64,000 bases of DNA from Pelagibacteraceae bacterium AG-470-G21 (lineage in GTDB: Bacteria; Pseudomonadota; Alphaproteobacteria; Pelagibacterales; Pelagibacteraceae): positions 62,001 through 126,000 of the forward strand of contig QCSH01000001.1 in the NCBI GenBank assembly GCA_003211555.1. Direction: 5' to 3'. This document shows, one piece after another, positions 16,777 to 26,279 of this stretch (its first letter is position 1; each line of letters starts with the position of its first letter). Under the pieces are notes generated by a model, which worked only from the letters and a program-made list of their open reading frames with translations, searched no databases and had not been told where the DNA came from. Position numbers and translations under genes: made by a program.

Positions 16777-18039
16777 TTAACTCCTCATTCTAGATTTAAT
16801 ACTTTGAGCATGATTATCTAGTTCTTCATACTCAGCGAGATGTGTAGCGGATTCTCCTAATTTCTCAATACCTTTTTTTGTAAGAATTATATGACTTATT
16901 TTTTTATAAAATTCACTAAGATTTAGTCCAGATGAAAATTTTGCAGAGCCTAATGTTGGTAAAACATGGTTTGTGCCAACATTATAGTCTGAAACAGCCA
17001 TAGGAGAATACTTTCCAATCATAATACTTCCTGCATTATGAATTTGGTTTAAATATTTTTTATAATTAGATACATTTATTTCTAAGTGTTCTGGAGCAAC
17101 TTCATTAATTGCCTCTATTATTTGCTTATCACTGTTTGCTAATACAATTAATCCATTATTTTTTAAACTTTTTAAAACAACTGTTTTTTTCTGAACTTTT
17201 TTGATTCTTTCTTTAATTTCAATATTAAATTTATTTACTAATGTTTTATCTTTTGTAATTAAAATACATTGGGAGTTTACATCATGTTCTGCTTGTCCAA
17301 TTATAGATGTTACAACTTGATTTAGATCAGTTTTTCCATCTGCTAAAACAGAAATTTCACTAGGCCCAGCAACCATTCCTTCTGTCCCAACATCTCCAAA
17401 TACTTCGCGCTTGCTTCTTGCAACATAAATATTTCCAGGCCCAACAATTTTATTCACTTTTTGAATATATGCTAAACTTGCTATTGCTTGAGCCCCGCCC
17501 ATTGAATAAATTTCTTTGATTCCAACTTTTTTAGCTGCATATAGAACAGCGGGGTTTAGTTTTCCATCAAGTTTTGGATTGGCTAAAACAATTCTTTTTA
17601 CACCAGAAATTTTTGCTGGCACTGCATTCATTAATAATGTTGATGGTAGATTTGCTGGAACATAAACACCAACAGACTGTATAGGCACATGCTTATATTC
17701 GATTTTATTTTTAAACTTATCTACATACTTAATATCTTTTGGTTTTTGACTTGAATGAAATTCAAAAATTCTATTATAAGCTAAATCAATGCTATTTTTA
17801 ATCTTAGGTTCTAACGTTCTTATTGCTTTATTTATTTTGTCTTTAGAAGGTACAATCTCTGCATTTTTACTAAATTCTTTCTCATATCTTAAAAGTGCTT
17901 TTTTTCCATTAATTTTGATGTCTTTTAAAATTTTTGGAACTATCGAAGTATCCACTGCTTTTCCAGATCTTCTTTTATTCAAAAAAGATACTAATTCTCT
18001 TTTATAATTTTTTTTCTTACAATTAATAACTTTTATCAT
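16777..18039 (-). CDS. hisD: Histidinol dehydrogenase
   Basis: VGVYVPANLPSTLLMNAVPAKISGV, GGAQAIASLAY, VGPGNIYVARSKREVFG, GPSEISVLAD, NVGTNHVLPTLGSAKFSSGL. Confidence 0.96.
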   Translation of the reverse strand: MIKVINCKKKNYKRELVSFLNKRRSGKAVDTSIVPKILKDIKINGKKALLRYEKEFSKNAEIVPSKDKINKAIRTLEPKIKNSIDLAYNRIFEFHSSQKPKDIKYVDKFKNKIEYKHVPIQSVGVYVPANLPSTLLMNAVPAKISGVKRIVLANPKLDGKLNPAVLYAAKKVGIKEIYSMGGAQAIASLAYIQKVNKIVGPGNIYVARSKREVFGDVGTEGMVAGPSEISVLADGKTDLNQVVTSIIGQAEHDVNSQCILITKDKTLVNKFNIEIKERIKKVQKKTVVLKSLKNNGLIVLANSDKQIIEAINEVAPEHLEINVSNYKKYLNQIHNAGSIMIGKYSPMAVSDYNVGTNHVLPTLGSAKFSSGLNLSEFYKKISHIILTKKGIEKLGESATHLAEYEELDNHAQSIKSRMRS

Positions 18040-18424
18040 TTTCGATTTTTTGGTCTTCTAACGTTACATCAATAACTTCCGTCGAGAGTGTTATAATTCT
18101 ATTTTTTGAAAATAACAGAACTATTTCAAAAATTTCCTTTTTTTTAAAAATATCAATTGCGAATAACTCTAAAGTTAAATCTGAATTAGACTGGTCAATA
18201 TTTTTAGATTTAGAACTTTCGATAAATTCAAATTTTACAACACTATTAATAGGTTTATCATTATCTATTTCTTTATCCTTTCTTAAAACAGAAAGTAAAA
18301 AAATTTTCGTAGAAGGCAGATACTTTATGTCAGAAATTTTGACTTTAGACTCTGCGCAAATTGCTGATATCATTTGTAAGTCATCTGGTGATTGAGCGAT
18401 TACTTTCTTTAAAAAACTATTCAC
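18023..18424 (-). CDS. DUF2948-like conserved alphaproteobacterial protein
   Basis: SPDDLQMISAICAESKVKISDIKYLPSTKIFLLSVLRKDKE; conserved murA-DUF2948-hisD neighbourhood. Confidence 0.65.
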   Translation of the reverse strand: MNSFLKKVIAQSPDDLQMISAICAESKVKISDIKYLPSTKIFLLSVLRKDKEIDNDKPINSVVKFEFIESSKSKNIDQSNSDLTLELFAIDIFKKKEIFEIVLLFSKNRIITLSTEVIDVTLEDQKIENDKSY

Positions 18425-19695
18425 AGAGATATCCTTTTAATTTTTACCCCAATTTTTTTTAATTTATTTTCAAATTTTTCGTACCCTCTATCTAAATGAT
18501 AGATTCTTGAAACTATTGTTTCTCCTTTTGCGGCAATACCAGCAAGTACTAATGCAGCCGAAGCTCTAAGATCCGAGCTCATTACCTCTGTGCCACTCAA
18601 ATTAGCGTTGCCTTCAATTATAGCTGTATTATTTTTGATTTTTATTTTTGCTCCTAATCTTTGAAGTTCCATCACGTGTATAAATCTACCTTGAAAAATT
18701 TTCTCTGTAATTGAACTAACACCATTTGCTTTACAAAGAAGAACCATGAATTGAGGCTGAAGATCTGTACTAAATCCATTATACTCTTTAGTGGTTATAT
18801 TATTTATATTTTTTATTTTTTGCGGCCCTTTTATATGAATTTTACTTTTAAATGTTTTTATTTTTGCACCAACTTTTTTTAACAAATTTAATTCTGTCTG
18901 AATTATTTTTGGATTAAAATTTTTTATCATTAAATTTCCTTTAGCCAAAGTTGCTGCTACGCAAAATGTTCCAGTTTCTATCCTATCTCCCATAACCGAA
19001 AAAGTAGTTTGGTTTAATGAATTAACACCTATTATTTGACAGGTTCTTTTTCCAATCCATTTAATATTTGCTCCAGCTGATTTTAAAAAATTTGTTAAAT
19101 CTTTTATTTCTGGTTCGATCGCAGCGTGCTTAATCAAAGTCTTGCCTTCTGCCAAAACCGCAGACATTATTATTTGTTCAGTTGCACCAACGCTAATTTT
19201 GGGAAATTTGATAGTTGTACCTTTTAATTTTCCATTTGATTTTGCATGAATATATCCTTTTTTTATTTCGTATTTCATTCCCATTTTTTTTAAAGCATTT
19301 AAATGTAAATTAACTGGTCTGCCGGAATTACCATTTAAAACGCATCCACCGGGAAAACTACAAATTGATTTGTGGTACTTAGAAACTAACGGTCCTAAGA
19401 TTAATATTCCAGCTCTCATTGTCTTAAGAATCGAATACGATCCAAAATATTTATGTTTTTTTGTTTTATAAATCTTTACTGTTTTTTTGTTTTTTGAAAA
19501 TTGAATTTTCGATCCAAGAGATTTTAAAAGACTTAGCATTGTATCAATGTCTCTTACTCTTGGAAGATTTTCTATAATCACTGGTTTATCAAATAATAGT
19601 GTTGAAGCTAATATTGGGAGTGCAGCATTTTTTGAACCGCTGATTGAAACTTCCCCACTGATCTTAGAGGGACCAATGACTTTAAATTTATCCAT
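18421..19695 (-). CDS. murA: UDP-N-acetylglucosamine 1-carboxyvinyltransferase
   Basis: ISGSKNAALPILASTLL, FPGGCVL...GRPVNLHL, DLRASAALVLAGIAAKGETIV, IYHLDRGYE. Confidence 0.95.
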   Translation of the reverse strand: MDKFKVIGPSKISGEVSISGSKNAALPILASTLLFDKPVIIENLPRVRDIDTMLSLLKSLGSKIQFSKNKKTVKIYKTKKHKYFGSYSILKTMRAGILILGPLVSKYHKSICSFPGGCVLNGNSGRPVNLHLNALKKMGMKYEIKKGYIHAKSNGKLKGTTIKFPKISVGATEQIIMSAVLAEGKTLIKHAAIEPEIKDLTNFLKSAGANIKWIGKRTCQIIGVNSLNQTTFSVMGDRIETGTFCVAATLAKGNLMIKNFNPKIIQTELNLLKKVGAKIKTFKSKIHIKGPQKIKNINNITTKEYNGFSTDLQPQFMVLLCKANGVSSITEKIFQGRFIHVMELQRLGAKIKIKNNTAIIEGNANLSGTEVMSSDLRASAALVLAGIAAKGETIVSRIYHLDRGYEKFENKLKKIGVKIKRISL

Positions 19696-19696
19696 T

Positions 19697-20251
19697 TTAT
19701 ATTTTAGGGAGAGTTACTCCTTTTTGACCCATATATTTTCCATTTCTATCCGCATATGAGACATCTGGTTTCTCGTTCCCTTTTAAAAATATAAATTGGG
19801 CAACACCTTCATTAGCATAAATTTTGGCTGGCAGAGGAGTAGTGTTACTAAATTCAAGAGTTACATGACCTTCCCAACCTGGTTCTAAAGGTGTTACATT
19901 AACAATAATTCCACATCTAGCATAAGTAGACTTTCCAAGGCAAATAACTAGTACGTCTTTTGGAATCTTAAAGTACTCTACTGTTCTAGCAAGAACAAAT
20001 GAGTTTGGTGGAATAATACACTCAGATGACTCTTTAGTTACAAAATTAGTTGGTTTAAAATTTTTTGGATCAACAATTTCTGAATTTACATTTGTAAATA
20101 TCTTGAATTCATTAGAAACTCTTGCATCATATCCATAAGAAGAAACACCAAATGAAATTTTACCGTCTCTTATTTGTTTATCTTCAAATGGTGAAATCAT
20201 ATGATGTTCTTTTGCCATTTTGATTATCCACTTATCTGACTGAACTGACAT
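19697..20251 (-). CDS. dcd: dCTP deaminase
   Basis: [79 protein letters not shown]. Confidence 0.96.
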   Translation of the reverse strand: MSVQSDKWIIKMAKEHHMISPFEDKQIRDGKISFGVSSYGYDARVSNEFKIFTNVNSEIVDPKNFKPTNFVTKESSECIIPPNSFVLARTVEYFKIPKDVLVICLGKSTYARCGIIVNVTPLEPGWEGHVTLEFSNTTPLPAKIYANEGVAQFIFLKGNEKPDVSYADRNGKYMGQKGVTLPKI

Positions 20252-20353
20252 TTATTTGGTTTTTTTATTTTTTTTTTGGAATATTTTTCTTTTTCTTAAA
20301 TTTTTACGTAAAGCTTCCTCTAGTTTAGCCTTTTTGTCTTTCTTATTATCCAT
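20252..20353 (-). CDS. Small basic protein (33 aa), abutting dcd
   Basis: Hand translation: MDNKKDKKAKLEEALRKNLRKRKIFQKKNKKTK*. ATG start; its stop directly precedes the dcd start. Below the track size threshold. Confidence 0.55.
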   Translation of the reverse strand: MDNKKDKKAKLEEALRKNLRKRKIFQKKNKKTK

Positions 20354-20357
20354 GAAA

Positions 20358-20555
20358 TTACTTTTTATCTGGATTGGTAAGATGATCTAATGTGATAACC
20401 TGGTCAATAGGAATAGTTTTATCTTCTATAATTTTGGGATCACCTTGCTTCGCTAATTTTTTGGCTTTTTTATCAGCAAGCTTTTTTTCTCTTTTAGCTT
20501 GCTTTTCCATAGCCTTAGCTCCTCTTGTAGATTTATAATCGTAGTGAATTCCCAT
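20358..20555 (-). CDS. Small Lys/Ala-rich hypothetical protein (65 aa)
   Basis: MGIHYDYKSTRGAKAMEKQAKREKKLADKKAKKLAKQGDPKIIEDKTIPIDQVITLDHLTNPDKK; co-oriented with dcd and the 33-aa ORF. Confidence 0.6.
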   Translation of the reverse strand: MGIHYDYKSTRGAKAMEKQAKREKKLADKKAKKLAKQGDPKIIEDKTIPIDQVITLDHLTNPDKK

Positions 20556-20609
20556 ATCATTTACCTTATTAAGATATAAACGATTTTTAGAAAAAATTAA
20601 GGCAATAAT

Positions 20610-20638
20610 TTGAAAAATACAATTTTATACACTAATTA
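20610..20638 (+). promoter_or_regulatory. Candidate sigma70-type promoter for tRNA-Thr
   Basis: TTGAAA, 17-nt spacer, TAATTA, ending 12 nt before the tRNA 5' end. Confidence 0.35.
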
Positions 20639-20650
20639 TGATTAAGAAAA

Positions 20651-20724
20651 GCCCTTATAGTTAAATGGTATAACACATCCATGGTAAGGATGAGTTTCCA
20701 GTTCAATTCTGGGTGAGGGCACCA
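20651..20724 (+). tRNA. tRNA-Thr (anticodon GGT), CCA encoded
   Basis: GCCCTTATAGTTAAATGGTATAACACATCCATGGTAAGGATGAGTTTCCAGTTCAATTCTGGGTGAGGGCACCA; anticodon loop ATGGTAA. Confidence 0.92.
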
Positions 20725-20727
20725 TGA

Positions 20728-21444
20728 CTATTTATAAAATTTTTTTCTTATAAAAAAACCTAACAAAACTAGGATTGCTATACCTATTACAGGCAAATAG
20801 ATATCTGGGGTAAATAATATTTGAAAAAAACTTGGAGGCTCTTCGTTATTTTCGATTACTTTGTTAAGACCAGATCCTAATGATGCTCCAACAAATAATT
20901 GTGGGGCCATACCTATAACAGATCCAAAGAAAAAATTTTTAACTTTAACATTAAATAATGTGGGTAAAATATTAGAGATAAAAAAAGGTATCCCACCAAC
21001 AAATCTATATATTAAGAAAAAAGTAAACTCATTTTGCTTAAACTTATCTTTAAGATTAGAAAATTTAGATGAAAATTTTTTTTCTATTAAATCTTTAAAA
21101 AAATAATTTGCAGTTATATATAGTAGAGTTGCACCGATTGACAAACCAAATACAACTAACAAAGTACCTATCCATTTTCCAAAAATAAATCCCCCAACTA
21201 AAAATACTGGTGAGCCAAAGCCTAATAGCATCACCCAAATAATTACTCCTACTAAAAATAGAAAACTTGTTATTAAAAGATTTGAATTTTTAATCTCATT
21301 TAAATTATCTCTATTATTTTTGATAAGTTCGAAACTTGAAAAATCTTCAAAAGAGAGATGACTAAAAAATATAAGTAAAAATGCTGAAACTATAGAGAGA
21401 TAGATAATTCCTAAAAGAATTTTTAATTTATTTTCATTAAGCAT
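20728..21444 (-). CDS. TVP38/TMEM64 (VTT-domain) family membrane protein
   Basis: Multi-TM protein with GFGSPVFLVGGFIFGKWIGTLLVVFGLSIGATLLY and FLIYRFVGGIPFFISNILPTLFNVKVKNFFFGSVIGMAPQLFVGASLGSGL. Confidence 0.85.
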   Translation of the reverse strand: MLNENKLKILLGIIYLSIVSAFLLIFFSHLSFEDFSSFELIKNNRDNLNEIKNSNLLITSFLFLVGVIIWVMLLGFGSPVFLVGGFIFGKWIGTLLVVFGLSIGATLLYITANYFFKDLIEKKFSSKFSNLKDKFKQNEFTFFLIYRFVGGIPFFISNILPTLFNVKVKNFFFGSVIGMAPQLFVGASLGSGLNKVIENNEEPPSFFQILFTPDIYLPVIGIAILVLLGFFIRKKFYK

Positions 21445-21528
21445 TTATTTACAATTTATTAAAAATCGCTGTACTTATATACATTAAATTGTATAACTAC
21501 CGAAATTTAACAAAAAAGTAGCCTTATA

Positions 21529-21663
21529 ATGAAACGTACATATCAACCCAGTAATAAAGTTAGAAAAAGAAGACACGGTTTTCGGTCTAAAATGAAAACT
21601 AAAGGTGGAAAAAAACTAATCAAAAGAAGAAGAAGCAAAGGTAGAAAAAAACTTACTGTTTGA
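21529..21663 (+). CDS. rpmH: 50S ribosomal protein L34
   Basis: Hand translation: [44 protein letters not shown] (44 aa, missed by the track). Confidence 0.97.
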   Translation: MKRTYQPSNKVRKRRHGFRSKMKTKGGKKLIKRRRSKGRKKLTV

Positions 21664-22004
21664 TGCAAGTTAAATTGAAAAGTCTATCTAAAAATGAAGA
21701 TTTTAAATTTATTCTTAATGGTAGAAAAGCTTCAAATAAGTATTCAACAATATTTTATAGGAATTTAGTAAGCAGAAGTAAGAAAAATTTAAATATTAGC
21801 TTTATTACGAAAAAAAAAATTGGTACCGCGGTGATTAGAAATAAAATAAAAAGAAGGCTTAGAAATATAATGAATGAAGCTTTAAAAAAAATTAAAATAA
21901 ACTTAAATTATAGCTATTTATTAATTGCTAGAAAAACAGTTCTAGATGATGAGTATAAATTTATTAAAGTGAAAATATTCAAAGAATTTGAAAAAATTAA
22001 ATAA
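21663..22004 (+). CDS. rnpA: Ribonuclease P protein component
   Basis: LKSLSKNEDFKFILN, ISFITKKKIGTAVIRNKIKRRLRNIMNEA; follows rpmH. Confidence 0.93.
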   Translation: MQVKLKSLSKNEDFKFILNGRKASNKYSTIFYRNLVSRSKKNLNISFITKKKIGTAVIRNKIKRRLRNIMNEALKKIKINLNYSYLLIARKTVLDDEYKFIKVKIFKEFEKIK

Positions 22005-22244
22005 ATGATAAAAAAAATTTTAATATGCATAATCAAGTTTTATAAGTTTTTAATTTCACCAGTTTTAGGTAATAATTGCAGATATCTTCCGACATGTTCA
22101 GAATATTTTATTGAATGTTTAAACGAATATGGTGTTTTGAAAGGTAGTTATAAAGGAATTAAAAGAATTTTATCATGCCATCCAATTAAATTTTTAGGTG
22201 GTGGACATGGTTTAGATCCAGTGAAGAAGAAAAATATAAAATAA
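22005..22244 (+). CDS. yidD: Membrane protein insertion efficiency factor YidD
   Basis: FYKFLISPVLGNNCRYLPTCSEYFIECLNEYGVLKGSYKGIKRILSCHPI. Confidence 0.95.
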   Translation: MIKKILICIIKFYKFLISPVLGNNCRYLPTCSEYFIECLNEYGVLKGSYKGIKRILSCHPIKFLGGGHGLDPVKKKNIK

Positions 22245-23926
22245 TGGATACGAAAAATGTAATCGCAGCAATTGCACTTAGTGCGGCAGTAATAATTCTT
22301 TATGGATTATTTTTTGCTCCACCAGTTACTAATCAAAATCAAATAAAGGATAGTGATCAAAATAAACAAAATCTCTTAGTAAGTGAAGCACCGAAAATAG
22401 AGCAGAACATTGAAAATAATAAAATTTCAAGAAATGAGGCAATAAATAAAGTTGAGAGAATTACTTTTGAAAATGAAAATATAAAAGGTTCTATTTCTTT
22501 AGAAGGTTCACTGATAGACGATTTAATTTTCAAAAAATATACAGAAACATTAGATACTGAAGATAAAGTAGTTTTGTTAAACCCGAAAGAATCTGAAAAC
22601 GGTTATTATATTGAAACGGGTTGGGCTATAAATAATAAGGATATAGATGTTCCAAACTCAAAAACCAAGTGGGAAGTAATAGGTAATAAATTTATATCTC
22701 CAAATAACCCCGTTAAAATAATATGGAATAATAAACAGAACATTACTTTTGAAAAAGAGATAAGTATTGACGATAAATTTTTATTTACAGTAAACCAAAA
22801 AATCACAAATAATACTCAGAGTACTTATAATTTTTATCCTTATGGACAAATAATTAGAAACTTAGCTCCTGATGTAACTGACTTTTATATATTACATGAA
22901 GGTCTACTAGGTGTTTTTGATGATAATCTTGTTGAGGAAGATTACGATGATATTATTGACAAGAAATTCTCAGTAAATGCTACTAAAGGATGGCTTGGTA
23001 TAACTGATAAGTACTGGATAACAAGCCTTATTCCCGAAAGCAATAAAAGTTTTAGATCAGATTTTGACTATAAAAATAAATTTAAAGCAAATTTCATAGA
23101 GACAGATGCTACCGAAGTTAGAGCTAATGAAAGCAAAACTAATCAAGTAAAAGTAATCGTTGCTGCAAAAGAAGTTGATGTGGTTGATGGTTACGCGGAA
23201 AAATTAAATATTAATAAATTTGATTTAGCCATTGATTGGGGCTTTTTATATTTCCTAACTAAACCTATATTTTTGATATCAGATTATTTCTTTAAACTAA
23301 CCGGCAATTATGGAATTGCTATAATTCTTATCACTGCCTGTATAAGGATATTATTTTTTCCACTAGCAAATTACTCATTTAGATCAATGGCAAAAATGAA
23401 AGTTCTTCAACCTGAAATGGTTAGACTTAAAGAATTGCATAAAGAGGATAAAATGAAACTACAACAAGAAATGATGGCTCTTTACAAGAGGGAGAAGGTA
23501 AACCCAGTTAGTGGGTGTTTGCCTATTTTGATACAAATACCATTTTTCTTTGCAATTTATAAAATGTTGTTTGTAACAATCGAAATGAGGCATCAGCCTT
23601 TCTTTGGTTGGATAAATGATTTAAGTGAACGAGATCCAACAAGTTTATTTAATTTATTTGGTCTATTGCCATATGATGTTCCATCTTTCCTAATTATAGG
23701 AGCATGGCCTGTGGCTATGGGTGTAACAATGTGGATGCAACAAAAACTTAATCCTACTCCACCAGATCCTATTCAACAAAAAATATTTATGTTTTTTCCT
23801 GTTTTCTTAACAGTTATACTTGCGCCTTTTCCTTCAGGGCTAGTTATATATTGGACAATAAATAACGTGCTTACCATGGCACAACAATATGTAATTATGA
23901 AAAGAACTTCAGTTAAAACAGTTTAG
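22244..23926 (+). CDS. yidC: Membrane protein insertase YidC
   Basis: N-terminal TM, periplasmic domain, then YGIAIILITACIRILFFPLANYSFRSMAKMKVLQPEM, VNPVSGCLPILIQIPFFFAIYKML. Confidence 0.97.
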   Translation: MDTKNVIAAIALSAAVIILYGLFFAPPVTNQNQIKDSDQNKQNLLVSEAPKIEQNIENNKISRNEAINKVERITFENENIKGSISLEGSLIDDLIFKKYTETLDTEDKVVLLNPKESENGYYIETGWAINNKDIDVPNSKTKWEVIGNKFISPNNPVKIIWNNKQNITFEKEISIDDKFLFTVNQKITNNTQSTYNFYPYGQIIRNLAPDVTDFYILHEGLLGVFDDNLVEEDYDDIIDKKFSVNATKGWLGITDKYWITSLIPESNKSFRSDFDYKNKFKANFIETDATEVRANESKTNQVKVIVAAKEVDVVDGYAEKLNINKFDLAIDWGFLYFLTKPIFLISDYFFKLTGNYGIAIILITACIRILFFPLANYSFRSMAKMKVLQPEMVRLKELHKEDKMKLQQEMMALYKREKVNPVSGCLPILIQIPFFFAIYKMLFVTIEMRHQPFFGWINDLSERDPTSLFNLFGLLPYDVPSFLIIGAWPVAMGVTMWMQQKLNPTPPDPIQQKIFMFFPVFLTVILAPFPSGLVIYWTINNVLTMAQQYVIMKRTSVKTV

Positions 23927-23929
23927 TCA

Positions 23930-24778
23930 ATGGAATTAGCTAAGATTATTCCAAAAGATGGACCAAATATTAATGAAGTCGAAAAGTATATAAATAAATA
24001 TGAGTCTGAAGTTATAGTCATTAAATGTGGTGGATCTGTTTTATTAGAGAAAAAATTATTCAATCAATTTATAGAGGATATATCTATAATAAATAAGATT
24101 GGTTTGTCAGCAATCGTTGTTCATGGAGGAGGGAAAAATATAAAAAAAAAATTAGATGAAAATAATATCGAAACAAGATTTGTTAAAGGACTCAGGGTTT
24201 CAGATGAAAGAACAATACATCATATAGAAGAAGCCTTATTAGATCTCAATACAGAAATAATACAAGAATTAAAATCTAAAAAATCTAATGTTTGCTCAAT
24301 CTCGCCAAGAAATAATAATATAATTAATATAGTTCCAGAAAATGAAGAATTGGGTTATGTTGGCATACCAAAAAAAATCAATAAAGAGAAAATTTTAAAA
24401 TTAATAAATAATCAACAAATTCCAATTGTTGCTCCATTAGGATTGGGTGATGATGAAAAAGTTTATAATATAAATGCAGATGTAGCGGCTGGATCGATTG
24501 CAAAAGAACTTAATGCTAGAAGACTTCTTTTAATGACAGATGTAGAGGGAGTTCTAGATGAAAATCAAAATTTAATATCTGAAATTAATCTAGATCTTGC
24601 AAACGAAATGTTAAAAAATAATATTATTACTGGTGGAATGATACCAAAAATTAATACTTGTTTGGATGCAATATCTAATGGTGTCAGGGGGGTTGTTATA
24701 GTTGATGGGAGAAAACCTCATTCAATATTGTATGAATTGTTTTCTGATAAGGGTGCAGGGACCTTGATAAGAAAATGA
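23930..24778 (+). CDS. argB: Acetylglutamate kinase
   Basis: VIKCGGSVL, AIVVHGGGKNIKKKLDE, INADVAAGSIAKELNARRLLLMTDVEGVL, GGMIPKINTCLDAISNGVRGVVIVDGR. Confidence 0.95.
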   Translation: MELAKIIPKDGPNINEVEKYINKYESEVIVIKCGGSVLLEKKLFNQFIEDISIINKIGLSAIVVHGGGKNIKKKLDENNIETRFVKGLRVSDERTIHHIEEALLDLNTEIIQELKSKKSNVCSISPRNNNIINIVPENEELGYVGIPKKINKEKILKLINNQQIPIVAPLGLGDDEKVYNINADVAAGSIAKELNARRLLLMTDVEGVLDENQNLISEINLDLANEMLKNNIITGGMIPKINTCLDAISNGVRGVVIVDGRKPHSILYELFSDKGAGTLIRK

Positions 24779-25446
24779 ATAAACTAAAAAATATAAAAAA
24801 TATTTTATTCGACTGTGATGGTGTTTTATATAATGATTTAGAAGCTGTTTTTGGTCAAGTCAGCAAAAGAATGACAAAATATATCTCAAATAAACTTAAT
24901 TTAGATTTTGTAAAAGCTAAAGAATTACAAAGAAATTATTTTCATAAATACAACACGAGCTTAAATGGATTGATGATTCATCATGATATTCCTCCTGAGG
25001 AATTCTTAGAATACGTACATGATATTGATCTTTCTTTTATGGAAAAAGATGTAGTTTTGAGAAATGAGCTTGAAAATATAAATTTAAATAAATTTGTATT
25101 CACAAATGGAAGTCAAGCTCATGTAAAAAACATAGTGAAAACTCTTGGTATTGAAGATCAATTTAAAGACATATTTGACATTGTAGATGCAAAATATCAC
25201 CCTAAGCCTGAGGCCAAAGCGTTTGATCTTATGGTTGATAAATTTAAGATTGACCCAAAAGAAACTCTTTATATCGAAGATATAGCTAAAAATTTATCTA
25301 TAGGTAAAGAGAGAGGGACCGTAACAGCTTGGCTTATCAATAATGAATACTGGGGTAAAAAAGAGTCTGATAAAGATTACATCGACTATAAAATCGAAAA
25401 TCTCTCTTTATTTTTAAAAGAAATAAGGTTATTAAAAAACTCTTAA
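24775..25446 (+). CDS. HAD-superfamily pyrimidine 5'-nucleotidase
   Basis: LFDCDGVLYND, VFTNGSQAHVKN, KPEAKAFDLMVDKF, YIEDIAKNLSIGKERG; conserved argB-HAD-dapD order. Confidence 0.88.
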   Translation: MNKLKNIKNILFDCDGVLYNDLEAVFGQVSKRMTKYISNKLNLDFVKAKELQRNYFHKYNTSLNGLMIHHDIPPEEFLEYVHDIDLSFMEKDVVLRNELENINLNKFVFTNGSQAHVKNIVKTLGIEDQFKDIFDIVDAKYHPKPEAKAFDLMVDKFKIDPKETLYIEDIAKNLSIGKERGTVTAWLINNEYWGKKESDKDYIDYKIENLSLFLKEIRLLKNS

Positions 25447-25450
25447 ATTT

Positions 25451-26278
25451 ATGAGTATAGAAAAAACAATTAATGATGCTTGGGAAAATAGAGACCAAGT
25501 CAGTCCAAGCTCAGACGAGAATTTAAAAAATACCGTTAATCAAATTATTGATGACTTAGATAGTGGTAAGGCTAGAGTAGCTGAAAAAATCAATGGAGGG
25601 TGGGTAACCCATCAGCATATAAAAAAAGCAATTATGTTAAGTTTTAGAATGTATCCAATGGAAAATTTGAATGGCCCTTACAGCAGTTGGTATGATAAGG
25701 CACATCTTTTAAAAGGTAAAACAGCAGGTTGGTCAAAAGAAGATCATGTGAAAGCAGGTTTCAGAATGGTTCCTAATTCCCCCGTGAGAAAAGGATCTTT
25801 TGTTGGTAAAAATGCAGTTTTAATGCCGTGCTATGTAAATATAGGTGCATATATTGATGAAGGCACCATGATAGATACTTTTGCAAGAGCAGGTAGTTGT
25901 TCCCAGATAGGAAAGAATTGCCATATCTCAGCAGGCAGTGGTGTAGGAGGTGTGTTAGAGCCTGCTCAAGCTTTACCAACAATTATTGAAGACAATGTTT
26001 TTTTAGGAGCTATGTCTGAAGTTGTAGAGGGAGTAATAGTTGGTGAAGGTTCAGTTTTAAGTATGGGTATGTATATCGGTCAATCTACAAAAATTGTAAA
26101 TAGAAAAACAGGCGAAATAAGCTACGGTAAAATTCCTCCTTACTCTGTGGTTGTTCCTGGTTCTTTACCAGATAAAAATAATTCAAATGCACCTTCACTA
26201 TATTGTGCAGTAATAATCAAACAAGTAGATGAAAAAACTAGATCAAAAACATCTATTAATGATCTTTTAAGAGAATAA
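25451..26278 (+). CDS. dapD: 2,3,4,5-tetrahydropyridine-2,6-dicarboxylate N-succinyltransferase
   Basis: PNSPVRKGSFVGKNAVLMPCYVNIGAYIDEGTMIDTFARAGSCSQIGKNCHISAGSGVGGVLEP. Confidence 0.97.
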   Translation: MSIEKTINDAWENRDQVSPSSDENLKNTVNQIIDDLDSGKARVAEKINGGWVTHQHIKKAIMLSFRMYPMENLNGPYSSWYDKAHLLKGKTAGWSKEDHVKAGFRMVPNSPVRKGSFVGKNAVLMPCYVNIGAYIDEGTMIDTFARAGSCSQIGKNCHISAGSGVGGVLEPAQALPTIIEDNVFLGAMSEVVEGVIVGEGSVLSMGMYIGQSTKIVNRKTGEISYGKIPPYSVVVPGSLPDKNNSNAPSLYCAVIIKQVDEKTRSKTSINDLLRE

Positions 26279-26279
26279 A

